From positions 58,175 through 122,174 of the forward strand of contig JAQBZB010000001.1 of NCBI GenBank assembly GCA_027622275.1: a stretch of DNA of 64,000 nucleotides, given 5' to 3'. The translations under genes were made by a program, and so were the position numbers. The DNA comes from Planctomycetota bacterium (GTDB lineage: Bacteria > Planctomycetota > Planctomycetia > Pirellulales > Pirellulaceae). Below, piece by piece: positions 10,030 to 18,537 of the stretch. Below the pieces are notes generated by a model. The model was not told the DNA's origin. It saw nothing but the letters and a program-made list of their open reading frames with translations, and made no database searches. Each line of letters begins with the position of its first letter. Within the stretch, counting starts at the first letter, position 1.

Positions 10030-10260
10030 AATCGCGTTAGAGGGGGCCTTCCCGATCCCGATCCGGCCAACCAGGACAAGCGCGAGTTCGGCTGGATGAC
10101 GGTCCACTCCTACAAGGCGAACAAGCCGGTCTCGCAGCCGTTCAAAGATCTGTCGTCGCTCGACGTGGAATGAACGCCCGACGTATCCAAACGCGAAGTC
10201 TCGCTCGGCGGAAAGTGTGTCGAAACGCTGCAGGAGGCCCGCTCACAGTGTGTCAAGCAA
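10030..10260 (+). pseudogene. Remnant of an unidentified coding gene
   Basis: One frame reads as protein-like sequence (DPDPANQDKREFGWMTVHS, then KPVSQPFKDLSSLDVE) up to a TGA at 10171-10173, and continues in the same frame as REVSLGGKCVETLQEARSQ almost to the repeat at 10262. No plausible start or ribosome site is present. I read it as the decayed 3' end of a gene I do not recognise. The rest of the 9906-10459 gap shows nothing else beyond the inverted repeat and the upstream region of the next operon. Confidence 0.3.
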
Positions 10261-10261
10261 C

Positions 10262-10346
10262 GTAGGCCGGAACAAGTCTTCGCAGTTCCGGCATCCGCCA
10301 GCCGTCACACTGCTGCCGGAACCGCGCAAAGCCTTGTTGCGCCTAC
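10262..10346. repeat. Imperfect inverted repeat
   Basis: Arms at 10262-10293 and 10314-10346 begin GTAGGC and end GTTCCGGCA, with several internal differences. It lies 114 bases upstream of the molybdenum hydroxylase operon. Confidence 0.6.
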
Positions 10347-10459
10347 TTGAACAATCCCGGCGAATATCCCGGCGGCCAAATTGCACGCTCGCTCAGGTTC
10401 GATAGAATACGGGTCTTACTAATTCCTGCTTCAGGCCCAACCAAGGATCAGACAACCGC

Positions 10460-11356
10460 ATGCACGCTTTCGACTATCAGGCCCCAACCACGGTGGCGGA
10501 TGCCATCCAGTTGATGGCGAAACACAATGGCACCGCCCGCCCGCTGGCCGGCGGCACCGATCTGATCGATCAGATGCGAGTCGGCCGGCTCACCCCGGAG
10601 TTGCTGATCGACGTCAAGAAGCTCAAGGAGCTGAACGTCTTGTCAGCCGGCCCGGACGGCTTGCATCTCGGTGCGGCGGTCCCCTGTTATCGCATCTACG
10701 GCGACGAGACGGTGAATTCGCAATACACCGCGTTGGCCGACAGTTGCCACATCATCGGCGGCATCCAAATCCAAAGCCGCGCCAGCATGGGCGGGAACCT
10801 GTGTAACTCCGGCCCGGCAGCCGACTCGACACCCAGCATGATCGCGCTCGACGGCGTCTGTGTGATCGCGGGACCGGACGGCACTCGCGAAGTCCCGGTC
10901 GAAGCGTTCTGCACCGGCCCCGGCCAGAACGTGCTGAAGCCGGGCGAGCTGCTGGTCGAAGTGCGCTTCCCGCCCCGGCCTGCCCACAGCGGATCGCACT
11001 ACCGCCGCATGATCCCGCGCAACGAAATGGACATCGCGGTCGTCGGTGTCGGCGCCAGCGTCGTGCTGGATCAAGGCGGCCAGAACTTTGTGTCGGCCAG
11101 GATCAGCTTAGGTGCCGTCGCGCCCACGCCGCTGTTCGCTCAAGCGGCCGGCGATTTGCTGGCGGGACAGTCGGTCAGCGACGCGAGTTTGGATAAAGCG
11201 GCGGCGGCGGCGCGCGAGATCGTGTCGCCCATCACCGATATGCGAGGCACTCGGGAGTATCGAATTCACGTGACGGGAGTGCTCGTCAAACGTGTGCTGC
11301 AAGCGGCCGTCGCCCGTGCCCGAGGTGAAGAGATTGACTACCGTCGAGGACACTAA
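10460..11356 (+). CDS. Molybdenum hydroxylase FAD subunit (CoxM/XdhB-like)
   Basis: The 298-residue FAD-binding medium subunit of a xanthine dehydrogenase-family enzyme. It shows the FAD pyrophosphate motif LAGGTDL at about 31-37 and the second FAD motif SMGGNLCNSGPAAD at about 109-122, followed by the CO-dehydrogenase-type C-terminal domain. In such heterotrimers it passes electrons from the 2Fe-2S subunit to the final acceptor. It is the first gene of the operon with the 2Fe-2S and Mo subunits downstream. Confidence 0.95.
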   Translation: MHAFDYQAPTTVADAIQLMAKHNGTARPLAGGTDLIDQMRVGRLTPELLIDVKKLKELNVLSAGPDGLHLGAAVPCYRIYGDETVNSQYTALADSCHIIGGIQIQSRASMGGNLCNSGPAADSTPSMIALDGVCVIAGPDGTREVPVEAFCTGPGQNVLKPGELLVEVRFPPRPAHSGSHYRRMIPRNEMDIAVVGVGASVVLDQGGQNFVSARISLGAVAPTPLFAQAAGDLLAGQSVSDASLDKAAAAAREIVSPITDMRGTREYRIHVTGVLVKRVLQAAVARARGEEIDYRRGH

Positions 11357-11433
11357 CGCGGCGAACCAGCCATGTGAGCCCATGCTCGCCGGCCACTCGC
11401 CCCATAAAACATAAACACATCTTGGAGTCATTC

Positions 11434-11919
11434 ATGTCAGGTAAACGCGTTGTCACGCTAACGGTCAACGGCGATCGAGTCGAGTTCCTGTGCGAAGCTC
11501 GGCAGACGCTGCTCGAAGTCTTGCGAAACAATCTCGATCTCACCGGTACCAAGGAAGGTTGCTCGAACGGCAACTGCGGTGCTTGCACGGTGATCATGGA
11601 TGGTCGGCCGGTCGTCAGTTGTTTGGTGCTGGCCGTCGAAGCCGAAGGATCTGAACTCCGCACGATCGAGGGCGTCGCCCGCGGTTCGCATCTGGACGAA
11701 GTTCAATCCGCGTTCCTTGAGGGAGCGGCGTTGCAGTGCGGCATTTGCACGCCCGGTTTCATCGTGCAAACCGAAGCGTTACTCGAGGAGAACCCTAATC
11801 CAACGGAAGACGACATTCGCTTCTATCTGGCTGGCAACTTGTGCCGTTGCACGGGCTACGACAAGATCGTCCGAGCCGTCCAAGCTGCCGCCGAAGCCAG
11901 GCAGGTCGCTGCCAACTAA
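11434..11919 (+). CDS. Molybdenum hydroxylase 2Fe-2S subunit (CoxS-like)
   Basis: A 161-residue small subunit with two 2Fe-2S clusters. The plant-ferredoxin-type cluster is in EGCSNGNCGACTV, with its fourth cysteine in VVSCLV; the second cluster is in LQCGICTPGF and NLCRCTGY. I chose the ATG at 11434 (MSGKRVV) because it has a GGAG ribosome site and matches the family start; 20 further in-frame residues upstream look non-coding. It carries electrons from the Mo centre to the FAD subunit. Confidence 0.96.
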   Translation: MSGKRVVTLTVNGDRVEFLCEARQTLLEVLRNNLDLTGTKEGCSNGNCGACTVIMDGRPVVSCLVLAVEAEGSELRTIEGVARGSHLDEVQSAFLEGAALQCGICTPGFIVQTEALLEENPNPTEDDIRFYLAGNLCRCTGYDKIVRAVQAAAEARQVAAN

Positions 11920-11925
11920 CTAACA

Positions 11926-11959
11926 AAACTTCCGAAGTCTTCTGAGACTTCGGAAGTTT
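11926..11959. repeat. Perfect hairpin between the 2Fe-2S and Mo subunit genes
   Basis: Perfect 15-bp arms (11926-11940, 11945-11959) with a 4-nt loop. Being inside an operon it may attenuate transcription or protect the upstream mRNA. The core AGACTTCGGAAGT recurs near 46032-46047. Confidence 0.8.
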
Positions 11960-11989
11960 GCAATCACCGTACCAGGAGTAGACAACACC

Positions 11990-14260
11990 ATGGCGACCGC
12001 AGAGAACCCAAAATACAAAGTCATTGGCACGCGCCCAGTCCGTCACGACGGTGCCGACAAGGTGACCGGACGTGCGAAGTACGGCGCGGACATCAAATTG
12101 AGTGGCATGCTCTACGCCGCGACGCTTCGCAGCCCACACGCCCACGCCAAGATCAAGAGCATCGACACGTCGAAGGCCGAAGCCCTGCCCGGTGTCCGGG
12201 CTATCGTGACGTCAGCGGACTTGCCCGCGCAAGGCGATCGCATCGTCGAGCTGGGCGAAGGTGCCGCCAACATGCGACATCTGACTGCGAATGTCTTGGC
12301 CCGCGAGAAGGTTCTCTACAAAGGCCACGCCATCGCCGCGGTGGCTGCCGACAACATCCACATCGCCGAAGAAGCCATCAAGCTGATCGAAGTCGTCTAC
12401 GAGTTGCTGCCGCCGGTCATGGACGTTCGCAAGGCGATGGCCGCCGATGCGCCGATTCTGAACGACGATATTCGCACCGCGTCAGTCGGCTCGGCCCCGG
12501 CGGCAAAGGACTCGAAACCCACCAACATCGCGAAACACTTCTTGTTTGAAAAGGGCGACATCGCGGCCGGATTCGCGAAGGCTGACGTCATCGTCGAGCG
12601 TGAGTTCGATACGGCAATGGTCCATCAAGGCTACATCGAGCCCCACAACGCAACCGCACTCTGGAACACCGACGGCAAGATCACGGTCTGGATGAGCACG
12701 CAAGGCTCGTTCAGCGCACGACAACAGACCGCGGAACTGTTGAAAGTTCCGATCTCGAGCGTCAAGGTCATCCCGACCGAGATCGGCGGCGGGTTCGGCG
12801 GCAAGATCTCCGTCTACTTTCCGCCTGTCGCGGCGTTGCTGTCGAAGAAGTCGGGACGCCCGGTCAAGTTGGTGATGTCCCGCGCGAGCGTCTTCGAAGC
12901 CACGGGCCCAACGCCCGGCTCGCACATGAAAGTCAAACTCGGTGCGACCAAGGACGGCCAGCTCGTCGCCGGCGAAGCCTGGATCGCGTTCGAAGCCGGC
13001 GCTTACACCGGCTCGCCGATCGGCCCGGCCTGCATGTGCGTCTTTGCCTGCTACGATCTGCCGAACGGCCGCGTCGAAGGTTTTGATGTGTGTGTCAACA
13101 AGCCGCGAACCAACGCGTATCGCGCGCCCGGCTCGACGCACGTTGCTTTCGCGACCGAGACGCTGGTCGACGAGATCTGCGAAAAGATCGGGATGGATGC
13201 TGCTGACTTCCGCATCAAGAATGCGGCGAAAGAAGGCGTACGTCGTGTCGATGGGCCGGTCTATGCGCGGATCGGCATGGTCGAGACGGTCGAAGCGATC
13301 AAGAACAGCGACCATTACAAGACGCCGCTCGAAGGCAAGTATCGCGGTCGCGGGATCGCTTCCGGATTCTGGTTTAACTGCGGACTCAAATCGTCCGCTT
13401 CCGCAACGGTCAATCCCGACGGAACGGTTTCGCTGCTCGAAGGCTCCACCGACATCGGCGGTTCGCGAGTGGGCATCGCGATGCAGCTGGCCGAAACACT
13501 CGGCATCACGGCGGAAGAAGTCATCCCGACGGTTGGTGACACCGACAGTGCCGGTTATTGCGATGTCACCGGCGGCAGTCGCGTGACGTTTGCCACCGGC
13601 ATCGCCGCGATCGAAGCCGCGAAAGACATCCAACGTCAGCTAGTCGAACGGGCGGCGATGATCTGGGAGGTGGATGTGGCGCAAATCTCTTATCGCGACG
13701 GCGGCGTTCATGGCCCCGACGGGAAGTTCCTGTCGTTCAAAGAGATGGCCGGAAAGTTGCATGCCACCGGCGGAGCCGTCATCGGTCGCGGGACCTCCAG
13801 CGCGGCCACGCAAGGTGGCGCGTTCGGCACACATTGCGTCGACGTCGAAGTCGATCCAGAACTTGGCAAAGTCCAAATCCTGCGCTACACGGCCGCGCAA
13901 GATTGCGGAACCGCGATCCATCCGAGCTATGTGGAAGGTCAGATTCAAGGCGGAGCCGTGCAAGGGATCGGCTGGGCTTTGAACGAAGAGTACTGGTACG
14001 ACGAGCGCGGCGAGATGCGCAACGCGACGTACCTCGACTATCGCATTCCCACTTGCTACGACGTGCCGATGATCGACACGATCATTGTCGAAGTCCCCGA
14101 TCCGCAGCATCCGTACGGCGTCCGCGGCGTCGGCGAAGTTCCCATTTGTCCGCCACCCGCCGCCATTGCCAACGCGATTTACGCCGCCGTCGGTGTCCGC
14201 ATGCACGATTTGCCCATGTCGCCGCCGCGCTTGTCGGCGGAGATATTGAAGAAAAAGTAG
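11990..14260 (+). CDS. Molybdenum hydroxylase large subunit (CoxL/HcrA-like)
   Basis: The 756-residue molybdopterin-binding catalytic subunit. Seen are the N-terminal a/b hammerhead (RVTG-like VTGRAKYGADIKL), the GGGFGGK motif, AYRAPGSTHVAFATE (an AYRAPG substrate loop, not the AYRCSFR of true CO dehydrogenase) and the catalytic glutamate in GVGEVPICPPPA near the C-terminus. It is therefore a general Mo hydroxylase that oxidises an aldehyde or aromatic/heterocyclic compound, not a carboxydotrophic CODH. The neighbouring aldehyde dehydrogenase and MoaD-like gene support an oxidation pathway. The TAG stop codon is the first triplet of the inverted repeat that follows. Confidence 0.94.
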   Translation: MATAENPKYKVIGTRPVRHDGADKVTGRAKYGADIKLSGMLYAATLRSPHAHAKIKSIDTSKAEALPGVRAIVTSADLPAQGDRIVELGEGAANMRHLTANVLAREKVLYKGHAIAAVAADNIHIAEEAIKLIEVVYELLPPVMDVRKAMAADAPILNDDIRTASVGSAPAAKDSKPTNIAKHFLFEKGDIAAGFAKADVIVEREFDTAMVHQGYIEPHNATALWNTDGKITVWMSTQGSFSARQQTAELLKVPISSVKVIPTEIGGGFGGKISVYFPPVAALLSKKSGRPVKLVMSRASVFEATGPTPGSHMKVKLGATKDGQLVAGEAWIAFEAGAYTGSPIGPACMCVFACYDLPNGRVEGFDVCVNKPRTNAYRAPGSTHVAFATETLVDEICEKIGMDAADFRIKNAAKEGVRRVDGPVYARIGMVETVEAIKNSDHYKTPLEGKYRGRGIASGFWFNCGLKSSASATVNPDGTVSLLEGSTDIGGSRVGIAMQLAETLGITAEEVIPTVGDTDSAGYCDVTGGSRVTFATGIAAIEAAKDIQRQLVERAAMIWEVDVAQISYRDGGVHGPDGKFLSFKEMAGKLHATGGAVIGRGTSSAATQGGAFGTHCVDVEVDPELGKVQILRYTAAQDCGTAIHPSYVEGQIQGGAVQGIGWALNEEYWYDERGEMRNATYLDYRIPTCYDVPMIDTIIVEVPDPQHPYGVRGVGEVPICPPPAAIANAIYAAVGVRMHDLPMSPPRLSAEILKKK

Positions 14261-14374
14261 CCGTCACGCTCCGCCGTGACGAGCCTTTGGGAGCGAGCCC
14301 GATTTGAATTGAGAATCCTCCATTTTGTTTCACGCCTAACTTGGAAAGCTCATCACGGCGGAGCGTGATGGCTA
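14258..14374. repeat. Paired palindromic element abutting a stop codon
   Basis: Outer arms 14258-14283 and 14349-14374 match inversely with two mismatches; each arm is itself palindromic (CACGCTCCGCCGTG type). The left end provides the TAG stop of the Mo subunit. A second copy is at 27683-27816. Confidence 0.85.
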
Positions 14375-14382
14375 CAATTAAT

Positions 14383-14646
14383 ATGCCACGCGTCTTCATC
14401 CCACCTCCGATGCGACCATTAACGGCGGGAGAGGAAGTTGTTGAAGTCGCGGGCGCGAATATCGCTCAGGTAATCGAGAATCTTGAGCAACGGTTTCCGG
14501 GAATGAAAGAGCGACTTTGCCAAGACGACGCCCTGCGCCCCGGCTTGTCCGTGGCGGTGGGCGACTCGGTCGCGACGTTAGGCATGTTGCAGCGCACCGG
14601 TCCCGATGTGGAGATACACTTTTTGCCCGCGATCGGCGGTGGTTAG
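14383..14646 (+). CDS. MoaD/ThiS-like ubiquitin-fold sulfur carrier
   Basis: An 87-residue beta-grasp protein (MPRVFIPPP...) that ends in Gly-Gly-Gly, the tail that is adenylated and thiocarboxylated in MoaD and ThiS. Its place directly after a molybdopterin enzyme suggests a role in molybdopterin sulfur transfer, although family members also serve other pathways. I chose the ATG at 14383; an ATG at 14368 lies inside the repeat arm and is less likely. Confidence 0.8.
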   Translation: MPRVFIPPPMRPLTAGEEVVEVAGANIAQVIENLEQRFPGMKERLCQDDALRPGLSVAVGDSVATLGMLQRTGPDVEIHFLPAIGGG

Positions 14647-14697
14647 TGGCCTTTCGCTCCGCGAAAGTGCCCGTGTTCACGGAGTGAACGGCCACGT
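14644..14697. repeat. Imperfect copy of the TACGTGGCC palindromic element
   Basis: Two inverted palindromic arms (GTGGCCTTTCGCTCCGCGAAAG and a diverged partner ending GGCCACGTA). It begins at the TAG stop of the MoaD-like gene. Relatives occur at 3368-3393 and 48525-48597. Confidence 0.65.
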
Positions 14698-14737
14698 ATA
14701 TCACGAAATCACTAGTCCCTGAACAAGGAGAAACACA

Positions 14738-16216
14738 ATGGCAACCGTACTCGAACCAACCTCGTTCGCCCCGCCGAAAGTCCGGCAAACCCAACTCCTG
14801 ATCGGCGGCAAATGGCGAGACGCCGTGAGCGGCAAGACGTTCGCCACGGTCAATCCCGCGACCGAAGAAGTCATCGCCGAAGTCGCCGAGGGCGATGCGG
14901 CCGACATCGATCTGGCCGCCAAGGCCGCGCGAGCTGCCTTTGAATCGGGACCGTGGGCCAAGATGGATGCCCGCGATCGCGGCAAGCTGATGACCAAGCT
15001 GGCGAACTTGATCGAAGACAATTTCGACGAACTCGCCGCCCTCGAATCGCTCGACAACGGCAAACCGATTTGCGACGCGCGGGCCGCCGATCTTCCATTG
15101 ACCATCGATTGCTTGCACTACTACGCCGGTTGGGCCGACAAGATTCATGGCCAAACGATTCCGATTCGCGGCGACTATTTCTGCTACACGCGACGCGAGC
15201 CGCTCGGCGTGTGCGGCCAGATCATCCCCTGGAACTTCCCGATGCTGATGGCAGCGTGGAAATGGGGACCGGCTTTGGCCGCCGGCTGCACGGTCATCAT
15301 GAAGCCCGCCGAGCAGACGCCGCTGACCTGCCTGCGAATGGGCGAGCTGGCGATGGAAGCCGGCTTCCCGCCGGGCGTCATCAACGTCGTGCCCGGCTAC
15401 GGCCCGACTGCCGGTGCTGCCCTGGTCAAACATCCGGGCGTCGACAAGATCGCGTTTACGGGCGAGCATCGCACGGCTCAGATCATCATGGCCGACGCCG
15501 CCCAAACATTGAAGCGGCTGACGTTCGAGCTGGGCGGCAAGAGCCCGAACATCGTCTTCGCCGACGCCGATCTCGATGCGGCGATCGCTGGCGCCGAGTT
15601 TGGTTTGTTCTTCAATCAGGGCCAGTGCTGTTGCGCGGGCAGCCGCTTGTTCGTGGAAGAATCCGTGCATGACGAGTTCGTCGACAAGATGGTCGAGCGG
15701 GCGAACACTCGCGTACTAGGCAATCCGTTCGATTCCAAAACGACGCAAGGACCGCAAGTCGATCGGGCTCAGTTCGACAAGATCTTGAGCTATATCGAAA
15801 AGGGCAAGGAGCAAGGCGCGGCGTGCGTCACGGGCGGGAATCGATACGGCGACAAGGGCTACTTTATTGAGCCGACCATTTTCACGGGCGTCACGGACGA
15901 CATGGCGATCGCCACGGACGAGATCTTTGGCCCGGTGATGAACATCTTGAAGTTCAAAGATTTTAATGAGGTGGTGGAGCGTTCGAATCGCACCAACTTC
16001 GGGCTCGCCGCGGCCGTTTGGACCCGCGACGTGTCGAAGGCCCATCGCATCGCCAACTCGGTGCGGGCCGGAACCGTCTGGGTGAACTGCTACGACGTCT
16101 TCGACGCCGCCGCGCCGTTCGGAGGCTTCAAAATGAGCGGCATCGGCCGCGAACTCGGCGAAGCCGCGCTGGCCAACTATACCGAGTTGAAAACCGTCAC
16201 GATGAGTCTTGCTTAG
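14738..16216 (+). CDS. NAD-dependent aldehyde dehydrogenase
   Basis: A full-length aldehyde dehydrogenase (492 residues). The oxyanion Asn is in [18 protein letters not shown], the general-base Glu in FELGGKSPN, and the catalytic Cys in [11 protein letters not shown]. The NAD-binding loop reads FTGEHRTAQ where most members have FTGSTEVG. It would convert an aldehyde to its acid, probably linked to the Mo hydroxylase upstream. Its last 180 bases are repeated, diverged, at 16939-17118 beyond a toxin-antitoxin pair. Confidence 0.96.
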   Translation: MATVLEPTSFAPPKVRQTQLLIGGKWRDAVSGKTFATVNPATEEVIAEVAEGDAADIDLAAKAARAAFESGPWAKMDARDRGKLMTKLANLIEDNFDELAALESLDNGKPICDARAADLPLTIDCLHYYAGWADKIHGQTIPIRGDYFCYTRREPLGVCGQIIPWNFPMLMAAWKWGPALAAGCTVIMKPAEQTPLTCLRMGELAMEAGFPPGVINVVPGYGPTAGAALVKHPGVDKIAFTGEHRTAQIIMADAAQTLKRLTFELGGKSPNIVFADADLDAAIAGAEFGLFFNQGQCCCAGSRLFVEESVHDEFVDKMVERANTRVLGNPFDSKTTQGPQVDRAQFDKILSYIEKGKEQGAACVTGGNRYGDKGYFIEPTIFTGVTDDMAIATDEIFGPVMNILKFKDFNEVVERSNRTNFGLAAAVWTRDVSKAHRIANSVRAGTVWVNCYDVFDAAAPFGGFKMSGIGRELGEAALANYTELKTVTMSLA

Positions 16217-16262
16217 CGTACAATGCTCAGACTGGCTTCCAGGGACCATGCGTGAGGATGTG

Positions 16263-16463
16263 ATGATGGAACCAATCACTGCGACTTATCGAAACGGCGT
16301 ATTTGCTCCGGAAGGTCCAGTTGAGATTCCAGAGGGAGCGCGTGTGAATCTGGTCATCGTTCCCGAGTCGGAAGACGTCGAACATCTGAGCGACGAAGAT
16401 CGAGCCTTTCTCCGAGAACTGGCGGAAAGACGAAAAAGTGTGTTTCAACGCCTGGCGGAATGA
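16263..16463 (+). CDS. Antitoxin, AF2212/DUF104-like
   Basis: A 66-residue protein starting ITATYRNGVFAPEGPVEIPEG, the signature of the AF2212-like (DUF104) antitoxin family, followed by an acidic helical tail that would bind the toxin. The ATG at 16263 has a GAGG site; a second ATG follows at once. The toxin gene begins 7 bases downstream. It lies just after the aldehyde dehydrogenase stop codon. Confidence 0.8.
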   Translation: MMEPITATYRNGVFAPEGPVEIPEGARVNLVIVPESEDVEHLSDEDRAFLRELAERRKSVFQRLAE

Positions 16464-16470
16464 GCCGAGC

Positions 16471-16863
16471 GTGAAATACCCAACGTACGAGCTCCTGTTG
16501 GAATTGCACACGTATCTGATGCACGACGCGTGGCAGGAAGAGTACTATGGCCCACACCGTCCGGAGCTGTTGGAATCGGCGTTAGCTCGACCGAGGCAAG
16601 CCGCCGCGTACGCCGAAGCGGACGCGATTTCGCAAAGCGCTTACTTGTTTCACGGTTTGTTGATGAACCACGGTTTCGTGCAAGGCGACAAACGCACGGC
16701 CTACGCAACCTTGGAGTGGTTCCTGCACACGAACCACATTGCCAAGATCACCGCCTCGGATGAAGCCGTCGTCGCGTTCTGCTTGAACGCGGAGAACGAG
16801 AAATGGTCCGTGGAACAAGTTGATGCGTGGTTGCGTTCTAACGCCGCGACGGTTAACAAGTGA
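16471..16863 (+). CDS. Doc/Fic-family toxin
   Basis: A 130-residue Doc-like protein from a GTG start. The Fic core HGFVQGDKRTAYATLEW is at about 68-84, close to the Doc form HxFx(D/N)xNKR; the usual N of NKR is D here (GDKR) and the first acidic position is Q. Doc toxins phosphorylate EF-Tu, whereas classical Fic proteins AMPylate their targets. It follows its antitoxin by 7 bases and ends before a strong terminator. A weaker GTG lies 33 bases upstream inside the antitoxin gene. Confidence 0.83.
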   Translation: MKYPTYELLLELHTYLMHDAWQEEYYGPHRPELLESALARPRQAAAYAEADAISQSAYLFHGLLMNHGFVQGDKRTAYATLEWFLHTNHIAKITASDEAVVAFCLNAENEKWSVEQVDAWLRSNAATVNK

Positions 16864-16869
16864 TCTGGT

Positions 16870-16922
16870 GGGACGCAGCTCATTACCGCGCGGTGCAATG
16901 AGCTGCGTCCCGTTTGTCTTTA
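16870..16922 (+). terminator. Rho-independent terminator after the toxin gene
   Basis: Perfect 15-bp arms (16870-16884 and 16897-16911) with a 12-nt loop followed by a T-rich stretch, starting 7 bases after the toxin stop codon. Confidence 0.8.
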
Positions 16923-16938
16923 CCCTTTTGTCTTTACG

Positions 16939-17118
16939 AAGGCCCATCGCATCGCGAACAACGTCCGAGCCGGAACCGTGTGGGTGAACTGCTACGACGT
17001 GTTCGACGCCGCCGCGCCGTTTGGCGGCTTCAAGATGAGCGGCATCGGCCGCGAACTCGGCGAAGCCGCGCTGGCCAACTATACGGAATTGAAAATCGTC
17101 ACGATGAGTCTTGCCTAA
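16939..17118 (+). pseudogene. 3' remnant of a second aldehyde dehydrogenase
   Basis: This 180-bp frame matches the last 60 codons of the aldehyde dehydrogenase upstream (16037-16216) from the AHRIA region to the stop codon. Differences are almost all in third codon positions, so it derives from a diverged homologue that was under selection, not from a recent local duplication. No start or 5' part exists; the preceding bases are a T-rich spacer after the toxin terminator. Confidence 0.85.
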
Positions 17119-17378
17119 GCGCGTTTAGGAAGAAATGGGGATGAGTCCAAAGGTTAGCTTATTTGGACTTATCCCCTTCTTGAACTCCCCTTCTTGGGCT
17201 TCGATGGCGTTCAATCCACCTCACGCAATTGTAAGTCGCTGCCCGAACACCTACAGTGTATCGAGTTCGGAACAAACTCTCGATTCCCAGACTGCTCTAA
17301 CTAGTTTCGAATTACTTCAAGCGTTCGATCGTATACGCCGTGCCGGTCGATTTGAATCAGTGAATGGAGGCTCACTAG

Positions 17379-17942
17379 ATGCGAGGACCAACGGATTTGC
17401 CGCAGCCCATTCCTTACCAGGGCAGTAAGCGCCTCATCGCACCTGAGATTCTCCGCCACTTTCCTGCAAAGATTAATCGGCTTGTAGAGCCGTTTGCGGG
17501 CTCCGCTGCAATTTCGATAGCTGTTTCCGCACAGCAGCGAGCGACACGCTTTTGGATGAATGATGCGCACCCTCCACTCATTGAATTGTGGCGCCGCATC
17601 ATTGAATTTCCCGACGAATTGTCCGGCTCGTACGAGGCGTTGTGGCAGGCGCAACTCGGTTGCGAGCGCGAGTTCTTCAATGAAGTTCGCGCGCGATTCA
17701 ACCGAACGCATGATCCCGCCGATTTTTTGTACTTACTCGCGAGATGCGTTAAAGCCGCGATCAGGTACAACTCGAGTGGTGAATTCAATAACACACCGGA
17801 TAATCGACGCAAAGGTGCTCGCCCTGCTGAAATGCGGAGAAGAATCGAACACGCGTCGGAACTTCTACGTGGACGAACAGAGCTTACGTCAAGTGACTAC
17901 CGAGACGTTTTGGAGAAATGTGAGCAACGCGACCTGGTCTAA
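17379..17942 (+). pseudogene. D12-class adenine methylase, N-terminal part, cut by TAA
   Basis: 187 codons of a Dam/DpnII-type N6-adenine methyltransferase: the N-terminal PIPYQGSKRLIAP motif, the SAM-binding VEPFAGSAAIS and the target-recognition region. A strong GGAGG site precedes the ATG. The frame stops at a TAA (17940-17942) just before the catalytic motif; the same frame goes on with ATG GAC CCG CCC TAC (M-DPPY). In the family a residue such as Tyr fills the stop position, so this looks like a TAC to TAA change. It may be a recent pseudogene or two separately translated halves. Confidence 0.85.
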
Positions 17943-18281
17943 ATGGACCCGCCCTACCAAGGCGTCTGTGGGAATCGCGACCAGCGTTATCTTCCGACGG
18001 TTTGTCACATCGAATTCTGCAAAGTGCTGGATCGCCTCAATTCAAGAGGGATCATGTTTGCGGTCTCGTACGATGGTCGGACGGGAGACAAGGTCTTCGG
18101 TGAGCCGATGCCCGAGTCACTGGCCCTTCGCCATCTCGAAATCAAAGCCGGCCGTTCGACTCAAGCAACTCTGCTTGGACGACAAGACATCACGTACGAA
18201 GGCTTCTACCTCTCGCCTGCGCTGGCCGAACTCATTGACGCTTCCGGTGTTGGGCAACAATCGCAAATGGCGCTGTGGTAA
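17943..18281 (+). pseudogene. D12-class adenine methylase, C-terminal part with DPPY
   Basis: Continues the previous frame directly after its TAA, starting with ATG and the catalytic DPPY motif (residues 2-5), then the rest of the methylase core (GIMFAVSYDGRTGDKVFGEP) to its natural stop. The ATG touching the stop codon would allow re-initiation, giving a split enzyme; otherwise the methylase is dead. The nuclease gene follows after 10 bases. Confidence 0.82.
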
Positions 18282-18291
18282 GGAATATCAG

Positions 18292-18537
18292 GTGGCCAAG
18301 AAAAGCAGGGCTAAATCGAAGCAAGATCTCCCACCGGAATTCCTCAAAAAGCTTCGGTCGATTACCGCGAAACGCGCGAAGACGGTGATTGATCACATTC
18401 TCAAGCACGGCTTCATCACAACCGAAGACTTGAGCACAAAATATGGCTATGATCACGCGCCGCGTGCGGCACGCGACGTACGTGAGCAAGGAATTCCTCT
18501 CGACACTTTTAAGGTAACGGCAGCCAACGGTCGCTAA
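18292..18537 (+). pseudogene. HNH restriction endonuclease, N-terminal part, cut by TAA
   Basis: 81 residues from a GTG start with an AAGGA site, beginning with a Lys-rich stretch and then a winged-helix-like domain (TVIDHILKHGFITTEDLST, RAARDVREQGIPLDTFKV). The frame hits TAA at 18535-18537 and then continues as AAYRFGDPS into the HNH domain. The two parts read as one protein with a single nonsense codon, possibly TCA to TAA. Confidence 0.75.

Noticed and set aside
10171..10173. In-frame TGA in the gene remnant as a second selenocysteine codon
   Set aside because: The surrounding sequence has no recognisable family, no Cys/Sec active-site context and no start codon, so decay explains it better.
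11990..14260. True carbon monoxide dehydrogenase (CoxL form I)
   Set aside because: The active-site loop is AYRAPG, not the AYRCSFR of carboxydotrophic enzymes.
17940..18537. TAA reassigned to a sense codon in this region
   Set aside because: Many intact genes in the window end at TAA, including fhcB, so general reassignment does not fit; nonsense mutation, splitting or readthrough remain.
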